A model generated the notes under the pieces. The model searched no databases and was not told the origin of the DNA. It saw only the letters and a list, made by a program, of their open reading frames with translations. From Streptomyces sp. TRM68367 (lineage in GTDB: Bacteria; Actinomycetota; Actinomycetes; Streptomycetales; Streptomycetaceae): DNA of 64,000 bases. The stretch lies in contig NZ_JACTVI010000028.1 in assembly GCF_014495685.1 (NCBI RefSeq), positions 26,058 to 90,057 of the forward strand. The letters run 5' to 3'. Of this stretch, positions 17,022 to 24,822 are shown in pieces (the first letter of the stretch is position 1; each line of letters begins with the position of its first letter). Both the position numbers and the translations under genes were made by a program.

Positions 17022-17873
17022 TCACGCGGCGCCCGGCTGCTGCTCCCCCACCGACAAGGCCGCCAGCGCCGCCGTCACCGCGGCCGAGGCCCGCAGGTCG
17101 AGCCGTGCGCTCGTCCCCCGCGCGCGGTGCCGCATCTCGTCGGCGGCGAGCGTCAGGAGCTGCGGCAGCAGGTCGGTGCAGCGGCGGGCCACCCAACCGG
17201 TGCCGGCCGTGGCCAGCCACCACAGGCTCGCCGACCGCGTGGGAGCGGGGAACTCGGGCTCCGGCGAGGGCGCGGGCCCCGTGGCGATGCCGCGCTCCGC
17301 CAGCAGCACGTGGAAGTGCGCGGCCAGCTGCCGGTGTCCCCGTTCGCCGGGGTGGAGCCGGTCCGCGCTCCACATCACCCGGTCCGTGATCCAGCCGCCC
17401 TCGCACGCGTGCAGGTGCACCGCGCCGTACCGGTCGGACAGCACGTGGACGACCGTGTTGACCGCGCGCTGCCGTCGCGCGAGCGGACGGGCCAGGGCGC
17501 CCGGCAGGCCGAGCATCGCGCCGGGGTCGGGCAGGCAGGCGGTGAGCAGGGCCGCGCCCTGCCGGGTGCAGGCCGCGTACACCTGGTCGAGCCGGGCGGC
17601 CACGGCGTGGATGTCGAAGGTGCAGCGCAGGGTGTCGTTGACGCCGATGACGACCGACACGAGGTCGGGCCGCAGCGCCAGTCCGGCGGGCAGTTGCCGC
17701 TCCAGCACGTCCCGCGTCTGCGCTCCGCTCACCGCGAGGTTGGTGAACTGCGACGGCCGCTCGCCGAGCCCGGCGGCGAGCAGCGCGGCCCAGCCGCGCC
17801 ACCCGCCGCCGACGGGGTCGCCCACGCCCTCGGTCAGCGAGTCGCCGAGGGCGACGAACCGCAGAGGTCTCAT
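17022..17873 (-). CDS. SGNH/GDSL-family hydrolase
   Basis: 283 residues from ATG 17873. The block I motif FVALGDSLTEGVGDP (serine near residue 11) opens the protein, GVNDTLR is the block III asparagine motif, and SADRLHPGERGH holds the catalytic Asp and His near residue 190. No signal peptide is seen, so it is probably cytoplasmic. The start overlaps the stop of the upstream glycosyltransferase (ATGA), tying it to the two GT4 enzymes; it may remove an acyl group from, or otherwise process, their glycolipid or glycan product, which is inference. Confidence 0.85.
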   Translation of the reverse strand: MRPLRFVALGDSLTEGVGDPVGGGWRGWAALLAAGLGERPSQFTNLAVSGAQTRDVLERQLPAGLALRPDLVSVVIGVNDTLRCTFDIHAVAARLDQVYAACTRQGAALLTACLPDPGAMLGLPGALARPLARRQRAVNTVVHVLSDRYGAVHLHACEGGWITDRVMWSADRLHPGERGHRQLAAHFHVLLAERGIATGPAPSPEPEFPAPTRSASLWWLATAGTGWVARRCTDLLPQLLTLAADEMRHRARGTSARLDLRASAAVTAALAALSVGEQQPGAA

Positions 17874-19057
17874 GCCACGCCCCCGGGCACGAAGGGCCGT
17901 ACCGGGGTGGACGCGTCGTGCGCCTCGAGGAACGCCCTGACGGCAGTTTCCCAGCCGAAGCACTCCGCACGCGCGCGTGCCGCCTCGCGCCGGTCCGCCT
18001 CCAGACCTTCCAGCATCAGGCCGACGGCGTCCGCGAAGGCCTCCCCGTGGTCCGCGGCGACGGCCCCGGCGGAGCCGATCACCTCCGACAGCGCGGACGA
18101 GGCGCTCGCCACCACGGGCGTGCCGCACGCCATCGCCTCCAGCGCGGCCAGCCCGAACGTTTCCGCGGGCCCCGGCGCCAGACACACGTCGGCAGACGCC
18201 TGGAGCGCCCCGAGCACTCCCCGGTCAGAGACATGGCCGAGGAAAGTCACCGGCAGCCCGCGCTCGCGTGCCCGCTGTTCGAGCCGCGCCCGCAGCGGAC
18301 CGTCCCCGGCCACCACCAGCACCGCCCGCCGGCCCCGCCGCCGCAGCGCCTCCAGGGCGTCCAGCGCCGTGCCGGGCCGCTTCTCCACGGAAAGCCGGGA
18401 GCACATCACCACCAACGTCTCGTCCTCATCCGCGTGCCGCGCCCGCAGACCCGGATCGCGCAGCGAGGGGTGCCGCCCGGCCAGGTCGACGCCCAGGGGT
18501 GCCCGGACGACATTGCGTGCCCCGATCCGCACGAACTCCCGTTCGGCGAACTCGGTGGTGCACACCACGCGCGCGTAGGTGTGGGCCGTACGGATGTTGA
18601 GGGCGTCGGCGGCGCGCCGGGCCGCCCCTTCCGGCAGGCCCCAGGTGCGCAGGACCCCGTCGGCGGTCTCGTGGGAGACCATCACGGCGGGCACCCGGGC
18701 GCGCCGTGCCCATTTGCCGGTCCACCTGAGGGTCGTTCGGTCGGAGACCTCCAGGCGGTCGGGCGCGAGCTCCTCCAGGAGCCGGGACACCCGCCGCTTG
18801 TCGGTAAGGACACGGTAGCCGCCGGTGCCGGGCAGTAGCGGTCCCGGCAGGGTGATCACCCGGCCCTGCTCGGTCTCGCGGTCGCTCGCGCGCTCCCCGG
18901 GCACGACGAGCACGGGCTCGTGGCCCGCCGCCCGGAAGCCCTTGCCCAGTTCGCGCAGCGCGGTGCGCAGGCCGCCGGACGCGGGTGCGACGAAGTTCGC
19001 GAGCCGGACGATCCGCAGCGACTGGCCGGTCGCGTTGCGCGCTGTTTCGCCGGTCAT
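17870..19057 (-). CDS. GT4-family glycosyltransferase (second of two)
   Basis: 395 residues from ATG 19057, overlapping the upstream glycosyltransferase stop. GT-B fold: N-terminal domain with NFVAPASGGLRTALRELGKGF near residue 18, and C-terminal nucleotide-sugar domain with VMCSRLSVEKRPGTALDAL near 225 and VVAGDGPLRARLE. The EX7E element is PAETFGLAALEA near 310. Such enzymes transfer mannose or another hexose with retention, often onto lipids in actinobacteria. The donor and acceptor are not determined by sequence. A longer frame upstream to 20221 overlaps the other transferase and is not coding. Confidence 0.85.
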   Translation of the reverse strand: MTGETARNATGQSLRIVRLANFVAPASGGLRTALRELGKGFRAAGHEPVLVVPGERASDRETEQGRVITLPGPLLPGTGGYRVLTDKRRVSRLLEELAPDRLEVSDRTTLRWTGKWARRARVPAVMVSHETADGVLRTWGLPEGAARRAADALNIRTAHTYARVVCTTEFAEREFVRIGARNVVRAPLGVDLAGRHPSLRDPGLRARHADEDETLVVMCSRLSVEKRPGTALDALEALRRRGRRAVLVVAGDGPLRARLEQRARERGLPVTFLGHVSDRGVLGALQASADVCLAPGPAETFGLAALEAMACGTPVVASASSALSEVIGSAGAVAADHGEAFADAVGLMLEGLEADRREAARARAECFGWETAVRAFLEAHDASTPVRPFVPGGVA

Positions 19058-20184
19058 GCCGCCACCACCGGCTTCCGCGCGGCGAGCACGTCCGCGTAGT
19101 GCCCGATCAGCTGGTCGCCGACGGCCGCCCAGGTACGGCCCTCGACCATCGTGCGCGCGGCGGCGCCGTAGGCGGTCCGCAGCGCCGGGTCGGCGGCCAG
19201 GGACGCCACCGCGTCCCGTACGGCGGCAGCGTCGCGCGGCGGGACCAGGAGCCCGGTGCGCCCGTGGGCGACCAGGTCCAGCGGGCCGCCCGCGGCGGGG
19301 GCGACGACGGGCACGCCGCTGGCCATGGCCTCCTGCACGGTCTGGCAGAAGGTCTCGAAGGGGCCGGTGTGCGCGAAGACGTCCAGCGAGGCGAAGACGC
19401 GGGCGAGGTCGTCGCCGGTGCGCCGGCCCAGGAAGACCGCGCCGGGCAGCGCCTGTTCCAGGGTGGGGCGGCTGGGCCCGTCGCCGACGACCACGACGCG
19501 GACGCCGTCCAGACCGCACACTCCGGCCAGGAGTTCGACCTGCTTCTCGGGGGCGAGCCGCCCTACATAGCCGACGATCAGCTCGCCGTTCGGGGCGAGT
19601 TCCCGGCGCAGCGCCTCGTCGCGCCGGTCCGGCCGGAACCGGACGGTGTCCACGCCGCGCGGCCACAGCTTGACGCGGGGCACGCCGTGGGCCTCCAGGT
19701 CGTGCAGGGAGGCGCTGGACGGGGCGAGGGTGAGGTCGGCGGCGGCGTGCACGGAGCGTATGCGCCGCCAGGCGGCGGCCTCGCCGGCACCCATGTAGGT
19801 GCGGGCGTATCCGGCCAGGTCGGTCTGGTAGACGGCCACGGCGGGGATGCCGAGCCGGGCAGCCGCGGCCATGCCGCGGACGCCGAGGACGAAGGGGCTG
19901 GCCAGGTGGACGGCATCGGGCCGGTGCTCGATGAGCGCCGCGGCCAGGCGCCGGCTGGGGAGGGCGACGCGGACCTGGGGGTAGCCGGGGAGCGGTAGGG
20001 AGGGGACATGGACGACCCGGCACGGCGCGAGGCCGGCGTCGAGCTTGCTGCCGGGAGCTGGGGCCGGGGCGACGACGACGGGGGCGTGACCGCGCTCGAC
20101 GAGGTGCCGGGCGGTCTGGAGCGCGCAGTGGGCCACGCCGTTCACGTCGGGAGGAAAGGATTCGGTCACGATGACGACACGCAT
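19054..20184 (-). CDS. GT4-family glycosyltransferase (first of two), GDP-mannose-type mannosyltransferase-like
   Basis: 376 residues from ATG 20184. It starts MRVVIVTESFPPDVNGVAHC, the acceptor-side loop typical of alpha-mannosyltransferases of the MgtA/PimB group. VGYVGRLAPEKQVELLAGV begins the C-terminal domain near residue 205, and GPFETFCQTVQEAMASG is the EX7E element near 280. Probable role: mannosylation of a membrane lipid at the inner face. Co-translated with the next two genes; the start faces about 187 bp of intergenic DNA upstream that should carry the operon promoter. Confidence 0.85.
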   Translation of the reverse strand: MRVVIVTESFPPDVNGVAHCALQTARHLVERGHAPVVVAPAPAPGSKLDAGLAPCRVVHVPSLPLPGYPQVRVALPSRRLAAALIEHRPDAVHLASPFVLGVRGMAAAARLGIPAVAVYQTDLAGYARTYMGAGEAAAWRRIRSVHAAADLTLAPSSASLHDLEAHGVPRVKLWPRGVDTVRFRPDRRDEALRRELAPNGELIVGYVGRLAPEKQVELLAGVCGLDGVRVVVVGDGPSRPTLEQALPGAVFLGRRTGDDLARVFASLDVFAHTGPFETFCQTVQEAMASGVPVVAPAAGGPLDLVAHGRTGLLVPPRDAAAVRDAVASLAADPALRTAYGAAARTMVEGRTWAAVGDQLIGHYADVLAARKPVVAA

Positions 20185-20371
20185 ACCGGTGTTGTCTCCG
20201 TACCGGACGTGGCCGCGTCAACGTGGATCTTTCCGGAGGACTAACGTCCCATGAGCGTTGCGCTGCATACCCGAGCGGGTCAGGTTTCGGCCGTGTGCGC
20301 CTGACCCGCGGGTCACCCGGCGTTCACCCGGCGGGCCTGCGTCACCGCTGTCGACTCGCCTCCAAGGGCTG

Positions 20372-21790
20372 TCACACGGCGGTTTCCTCCGGCCCGATCC
20401 GGCTGCGTACGGCCGTCTGGACCTCGACCTCCTCGGCGGGGTCGGCGGCGAGGCGGCGCAGGCGCTCGACGACGCGGTTGTCGCCGGTCTCGGCGTGCCG
20501 GGCGGCGAGTTCTCGGGTGGTCTCCTCGCAGTCCCAGAGGCACTCGACGGCGAATCCGGTGGCGAAGGAGGGGTCAGTGGCGGCGAGGGCGCGGGCGGCG
20601 CGGCCGCGCAGGTGGGAGGAGGCGGTCTCCCGGTAGATGTGGCGCAGGACGGGTGCGGCGCAGACGATGCCGAGGCGTCCGGTGCCGTCGACGAGGGTCC
20701 ACAGGGTCGGCGCGTCGGGGCCTTCGCCCCGGACCGCCTCCCGCAGTGCCGCGAGGACCAGGTCGCGGTCCCGGGTGCCGCCGCGGCAGGCGAGGACGCG
20801 TCCGGCGGCGGCGCCGAGCGGGTCTGGCCGCCGGGCCCAGCCACGGGCACGTTCCACGGCGGTGACGCTGCGCAGGCGTTCGAAGGCGGCGACAGCGGCC
20901 TCCACGACGACCGTCGAGCCGGTGGCCACGGCGCCCTCGATCAGGTCGAGGGCGTCGGGATCGTTGCTGTCGGCGAGGTAGCGCAGGGCGGTGCACCGGG
21001 CTCCCTCGGTGCCGTCCTGCGCAGCCCGGACGATCTCGGGCCGGTCCTCGGGGCCCGCGACGGCCGTGAGACATCGGGCGGCGGGCACGTGCAGCGCGGC
21101 GCCACGCTCGATGCCCTGCTGGGCCCATTCGAAGACCGCCTGCACGCTCCACCCGGGGCGGGGCCCGGTCGGCCGCATCTGCCGCTGCCAGCGGTCGAAG
21201 CAGCCGGTCTCCTGGGCGGCACGCACGCGCGTGGCGATGGATTCGCGCGGATCCTCGGCCCACAGCCGCCAGGGCCGGGGCTCGAAGGCGTCCCGCACGG
21301 CGGCGGCCAGCTCGGCCTCGCCCTCCGGGTCGGCGGGGAAGCGCGCGAGGACGGGGGCGGCGAGGGCACGCAGGCCCGCGTCGCTGTCCCTGAGGGCGAG
21401 TTCGTCCAGGGCCCAGGCCCAGTTGGCGCCGTGGGCGGCGTACCTGCGCAGCAGTTCGAGCGCGTCCCGCCTGCCGTAGGAGGCGAGGTGGCCGAGGACG
21501 GTGAGGGCGAGGCCGGTGCGGGATTCGTCGGTGTCGAGGACGTCCTCGGGGTCGAAGAGGTGGGCCTCGATCGCGTCCAGTTCGCCGTGCAGGTCGAGGT
21601 GCAGGCGGGCGTAGTAGAGGGAGCGGTTCTCCACCTGCCAGTCGTGACGGGGGTCGTGCAGCACGCAGTGGTTCAGTGCCGCGAGCGCCTCGGCGCGCGG
21701 GGCGGTGAGCGCGTGCAGCGTGCCGTCGCCACGGCCCCGCTGAAGCAGGCCGAGCAGCGTACCGCTGGGCGCTATGACCGGATCGAACAT
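20372..21790 (-). CDS. HEAT-repeat protein
   Basis: 472 residues from ATG 21790, nine bases after GAGG; GTG 21805 is an alternative. Repeated helical pairs run through the protein, for example RRDALELLRRYAAHGANWAWALDELA, EGARCTALRYLADSNDPDALDLI and SSHLRGRAARALAATDPSFAT, with the spacing of HEAT/PBS-lyase-type repeats. Conserved in streptomycetes by memory, function unknown; presumably a protein-binding scaffold. It ends about 150 bp from the divergent-facing glycosyltransferase start, with a 300-bp gap upstream holding two palindromes. Confidence 0.7.
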   Translation of the reverse strand: MFDPVIAPSGTLLGLLQRGRGDGTLHALTAPRAEALAALNHCVLHDPRHDWQVENRSLYYARLHLDLHGELDAIEAHLFDPEDVLDTDESRTGLALTVLGHLASYGRRDALELLRRYAAHGANWAWALDELALRDSDAGLRALAAPVLARFPADPEGEAELAAAVRDAFEPRPWRLWAEDPRESIATRVRAAQETGCFDRWQRQMRPTGPRPGWSVQAVFEWAQQGIERGAALHVPAARCLTAVAGPEDRPEIVRAAQDGTEGARCTALRYLADSNDPDALDLIEGAVATGSTVVVEAAVAAFERLRSVTAVERARGWARRPDPLGAAAGRVLACRGGTRDRDLVLAALREAVRGEGPDAPTLWTLVDGTGRLGIVCAAPVLRHIYRETASSHLRGRAARALAATDPSFATGFAVECLWDCEETTRELAARHAETGDNRVVERLRRLAADPAEEVEVQTAVRSRIGPEETAV

Positions 21791-21923
21791 GGGAAACAGC
21801 CTCACATCAAGCGTCGACGCAACCGGGGACGTGCACTACCTGGCCGCGTGACAACACGTCGGGGCGCCCGCCGTTTCCTGCTTGCTGTAGACCATCTTCC
21901 TCTGCCTCTCGTCGGTGGCCCAT

Positions 21924-21944
21924 GCGGACCGTGTCACGGTCCGC
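21924..21944. promoter_or_regulatory. Perfect inverted repeat, possible operator
   Basis: GCGGACCGTG and CACGGTCCGC form a perfect 10-bp inverted repeat around a single T. With almost no loop it is more like a protein-binding site than a terminator. It lies 134 bp upstream of the HEAT-repeat gene start. Confidence 0.5.
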
Positions 21945-22023
21945 GCGGTGCGGCATCGCCTGCCCCGCCATCACGTCCGTGAACCACGTCGTCATGATGA
22001 CTCGGCAGTTCGTCCTGCCGCGA

Positions 22024-22035
22024 CCGAAATTTCGG
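22024..22035. promoter_or_regulatory. 12-bp perfect palindrome CCGAAATTTCGG
   Basis: An AT-centred perfect palindrome in an otherwise GC-rich intergenic region between the ankyrin and HEAT-repeat genes. A regulator site is possible; no known regulator is assigned. Confidence 0.35.
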
Positions 22036-22090
22036 CGGCCTCTTACCGCCTCCCCCGTTTTCCGTGTCTTCCCAGGTCAGGATGTTCGGC

Positions 22091-22483
22091 TCAGTGCTCG
22101 CCGAACAGTTGAAGCTGTTCTGTCCGGCCGAACATCCGGGCCGTGTCGACGGCCGAGGGGGTGCCCGCGGCCGGGTCTGCGCCACCCTCCAGGAGGACCT
22201 TGATCACTTCCGTCTCACCCTTGAAGACGGCCCCGGCGAGTGGGGTCTGGCCACGGTCGTTGACCTCGTCGGCCGTGGCGCCCCGGGCCAGCAGGGCGCG
22301 TACCGCGTCGGCGTGGCCGTGATAGGCGGCGAGCATGACGAGGGAATCGCCGCGGTCGTTGGTGAGGTTGGCCGGAACGCCCGCGTCGACATACGCCACG
22401 AGCGACTCCGTGAGCCCCTGCCGGGCCAGATCGAAGATCTTGGTCGCCAGCTCCACGACCTCGGGGTCGGGGGCTTCAGCCAT
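22091..22483 (-). CDS. Ankyrin-repeat protein
   Basis: 130 residues. About three ankyrin units are visible: RQGLTESLVAYVDAGVPANL, NDRGDSLVMLAAYHGHADAVRALLARGATAD, and NDRGQTPLAGAVFKGETEVIKVLLEGGADP. Small single-domain ankyrin proteins of this kind are common in streptomycetes and likely bind partner proteins in the cytosol. There is no signal peptide. ATG 22483 starts MAEAPDPEVVELATK. Confidence 0.85.
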   Translation of the reverse strand: MAEAPDPEVVELATKIFDLARQGLTESLVAYVDAGVPANLTNDRGDSLVMLAAYHGHADAVRALLARGATADEVNDRGQTPLAGAVFKGETEVIKVLLEGGADPAAGTPSAVDTARMFGRTEQLQLFGEH

Positions 22484-22619
22484 CGGCCTGACCGCCTCTC
22501 GCTACGAACGTTGGGGACAGTGCGGCACGGCCGCGAGCGGTGCGGCCGTACGGGTGATTCGCCAGGGTACTGGCTCGCGCGGCACATGACCCGATGTGCC
22601 CGAGGTAAAGATCACCACA

Positions 22620-22656
22620 GGTCCGGCCGGGCACAAGCCCCCTGCTCGGCCGGACC
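22620..22656. terminator. Hairpin in the intergenic region before the small membrane protein gene
   Basis: GGTCCGGCCG (22620-22629) and CGGCCGGACC (22647-22656) pair perfectly around a 17-base loop. It lies between divergent genes, about 130 bp before the start at 22784. It could act on a leader transcript; no T-run follows. Confidence 0.4.
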
Positions 22657-22783
22657 CGGGACCACTCGACCAGTCAGGGCAAATAGGCAGAATTCCACCC
22701 ATTTGCACCTTTAATCGTATGGATACATCCTGTGAGCCTGGAAGTACTCATGGTGACTGTCCCCGCGAACCAGGAGAACTCAC

Positions 22784-22978
22784 ATGATCCTCTCCATCTC
22801 AGGCGTGGTCCTGCTCGGCATCGTCGTGTTCATCTTCTTCCGCAAGGACGGGCTGAAGGCGTCGCACGCCCTGATCTGTGTCCTCTTCGGCTTCTACCTG
22901 GCGAGCACGGCCATCGCCCCGAGCATCAAGGCCGGAGGCGAAAGCCTCGCGAGCCTCCTCGGCGGCATCAAGTTCTGA
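22784..22978 (+). CDS. Small membrane protein
   Basis: 64 residues. A first membrane helix (MILSISGVVLLGIVVFIFF) is followed by a short basic turn RKDGLKASH and a second helix LICVLFGFYLASTAIA. CAGGAGAACTCAC precedes the ATG. Gene size, spacing (52 bp) and orientation suggest co-expression with the FtsK/SpoIIIE-like gene downstream; similar small membrane proteins sit beside Tra/FtsK-like genes in Streptomyces chromosomes. Function unknown. Confidence 0.75.
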   Translation: MILSISGVVLLGIVVFIFFRKDGLKASHALICVLFGFYLASTAIAPSIKAGGESLASLLGGIKF

Positions 22979-23030
22979 CAGCCCTCGTCCCCGTACGCAT
23001 CCCGCCCGTGTGCACCTCCAGGAGGCAGCA

Positions 23031-24656
23031 GTGGCCCGGCGCCCCCTCCCCCGCATTCTGAGCAGCGGCGGCGCGCAGCTCGCCCGGAGCCGGGAGCTGG
23101 CCCGGACGGCGGCCGACAGCGCCACCGACGTCCTCCACCCGCTGATCACGATCACCCGTGGGCTGCGCAGGCTGGCCGCGGCCGGGCGACGCAGGTGGTG
23201 CGACACCCCCAAGGACAAGCGCGGACCGCTGCTGTTCCTGGTGGCCTCGGTGCTGCTGGTCGTGGTGCTCGTGCCGTACGGCCCGCTGCTCGCCGCCGTC
23301 ACGCTGATGGCGGCGGCGGCCTGGAAGGGCCGGGACCGCAAGGAGCGGGCGCCCGAGGGGCCGGATGCGCCGCAGACCGAGCGGCTGAAGTCGCTGTACG
23401 AAGCCCTGGTGCCGTACTTCTCGGCGGCCGAGGACCCGGAGCCCCTGTACGCGCACGGCGGTGCGTGGGAGAAGGCATTCCCGACGTACGGGTTCGACGG
23501 CACCGGCCGCGTCGCGCACCTGGTGATCCGCTACCCGGCGTACTTCACCGACGGCGAGGCCGAGGCGCGGGCCCGGATCGAGCACCTGCTCACCGCGAAG
23601 GCGGGGCGGGGGCGCGAGTACCACTTCGCGTGGGACGAGGAGGGCAACCAGCTGACAGTCACCGTGCTCGCGCCGCTGCCCACCGACATCGGGGCCCAGC
23701 GCTTCGTCACGGCCCTCGGCGAGATCGTTCTCGGGTTCACCGATCCCACCCAGGTGCAGCGCACGCTTCCGCTCACGCTCGGCGAGGAACAGCGCGACGT
23801 GCCGCCGGTCGTCTGGCGCACCGGGGTCCGCTCCACCGAGCCCCATCTGCTGGCCCTCGGCCAGCCGGGCAGCGGCACCTCGACCCTGCTGCGCTGCGTC
23901 GCCCTCCAGGCGCTCCAGCACGGTGACGTGGTGATCGTCGACGGCGGCGGCACCGGCGAGTACGCCAGCCTGACCGGGCGGGACGGGGTGCTGGCGGTCG
24001 AGTGCGCGCTGGGCGGGGCGCTGGCGAGCCTGGAGTGGGCCGCGGCCGAGACGGAGCGGCGGCTGATCGCCGTCAACCGCGCGCGGCAGGAGGGGCAGCC
24101 GCCGCCGGACGACACGAAGCGGCCCCTGTGGATTCTCCTCGACCGGCCCAGCGCGTTCGCCCACCTGGCCGCCGCAGACGACGGCAAGGACCCGCAGTCG
24201 CTGCTCCAGATCCCCCTCCGCCACGGCCGCGCGGCGAACGTGACGGTGGTCGTGGCCGACCAGCTGGACAGCGCGGACGTCCTGTCCGACGCGGTACGGC
24301 AGCACACACGCGCGCGTGTTGTCCTCGGACCGGCGGCGCGCGACCAGCTGGCGACGGTCCTGGGCGCGCCCCCGAGCACCACGCCGGCGGCCGACCTCCC
24401 GCCCGGCCGCGGGTACGCCCGCCTCGGCGCGGGCCCCGTCCACCGCCTCCAGGTCCCGGCCACGCCGGACCCTTACGACGACACGACCCTGGACACCCAC
24501 CGGCAGGCGGTGCTGGACCTGTTGCCGCCGCGTACGACGCCGGCGGACGCGGAGCCTGAGCCTGTCCGTTCGGAGCCGACGCCGGTGGAGGCGGAGGCTG
24601 AGCCCACGGAACCGGAGCCGGTACCGGCGAAGGCGGCGGTGGCGGACACTTCTTGA
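23031..24656 (+). CDS. FtsK/SpoIIIE-like membrane-anchored ATPase-fold protein with altered P-loop
   Basis: 541 residues from GTG 23031, seven bases after AGGAGG. The N-terminal 65 residues are basic, then LLFLVASVLLVVVLV and LLAAVTLMAAAAW form two membrane helices. A cytoplasmic domain follows and a RecA-like core begins near residue 275. The P-loop position reads GQPGSGTSTLLRC, with threonine where lysine is expected. A Walker B-like strand LWILLDRP lies near 365. The C-terminus is Pro/Glu-rich and disordered. The fold is that of Tra/FtsK DNA pumps, but loss of the lysine makes ATP-driven translocation doubtful. It may be a regulatory or structural paralogue. Follows the small membrane protein gene by 52 bp. 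Confidence 0.7.
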   Translation: MARRPLPRILSSGGAQLARSRELARTAADSATDVLHPLITITRGLRRLAAAGRRRWCDTPKDKRGPLLFLVASVLLVVVLVPYGPLLAAVTLMAAAAWKGRDRKERAPEGPDAPQTERLKSLYEALVPYFSAAEDPEPLYAHGGAWEKAFPTYGFDGTGRVAHLVIRYPAYFTDGEAEARARIEHLLTAKAGRGREYHFAWDEEGNQLTVTVLAPLPTDIGAQRFVTALGEIVLGFTDPTQVQRTLPLTLGEEQRDVPPVVWRTGVRSTEPHLLALGQPGSGTSTLLRCVALQALQHGDVVIVDGGGTGEYASLTGRDGVLAVECALGGALASLEWAAAETERRLIAVNRARQEGQPPPDDTKRPLWILLDRPSAFAHLAAADDGKDPQSLLQIPLRHGRAANVTVVVADQLDSADVLSDAVRQHTRARVVLGPAARDQLATVLGAPPSTTPAADLPPGRGYARLGAGPVHRLQVPATPDPYDDTTLDTHRQAVLDLLPPRTTPADAEPEPVRSEPTPVEAEAEPTEPEPVPAKAAVADTS

Positions 24657-24716
24657 GCGGTGCCCGGCGTAGGGGTTGCCCTGGCCGGGTCGCTCACCCG
24701 CGCCGTCGGTGTGCCG

Positions 24717-24758
24717 CTGCGCCCACCCGTGCCGCCCCAGCGGCACGGGTGGGCGCAG
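24717..24758. terminator. Strong bidirectional terminator hairpin
   Basis: Bases 24717-24734 (CTGCGCCCACCCGTGCCG) pair perfectly over 18 bp with 24741-24758 around a six-base loop. It lies between the convergent FtsK-like and MocR genes. Confidence 0.85.
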
Positions 24759-24822
24759 CTACGGCGGTTTGGACAGCCGCCGCCGGATAGGGCACCGCGT
24801 CCACAGCACGACCGAGTTTCTC

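Noticed and set aside
20258..21982. 574-codon plus-strand frame opposite the HEAT-repeat gene
   Set aside because: Shadow frame; the minus-strand reading has clear repeat structure.
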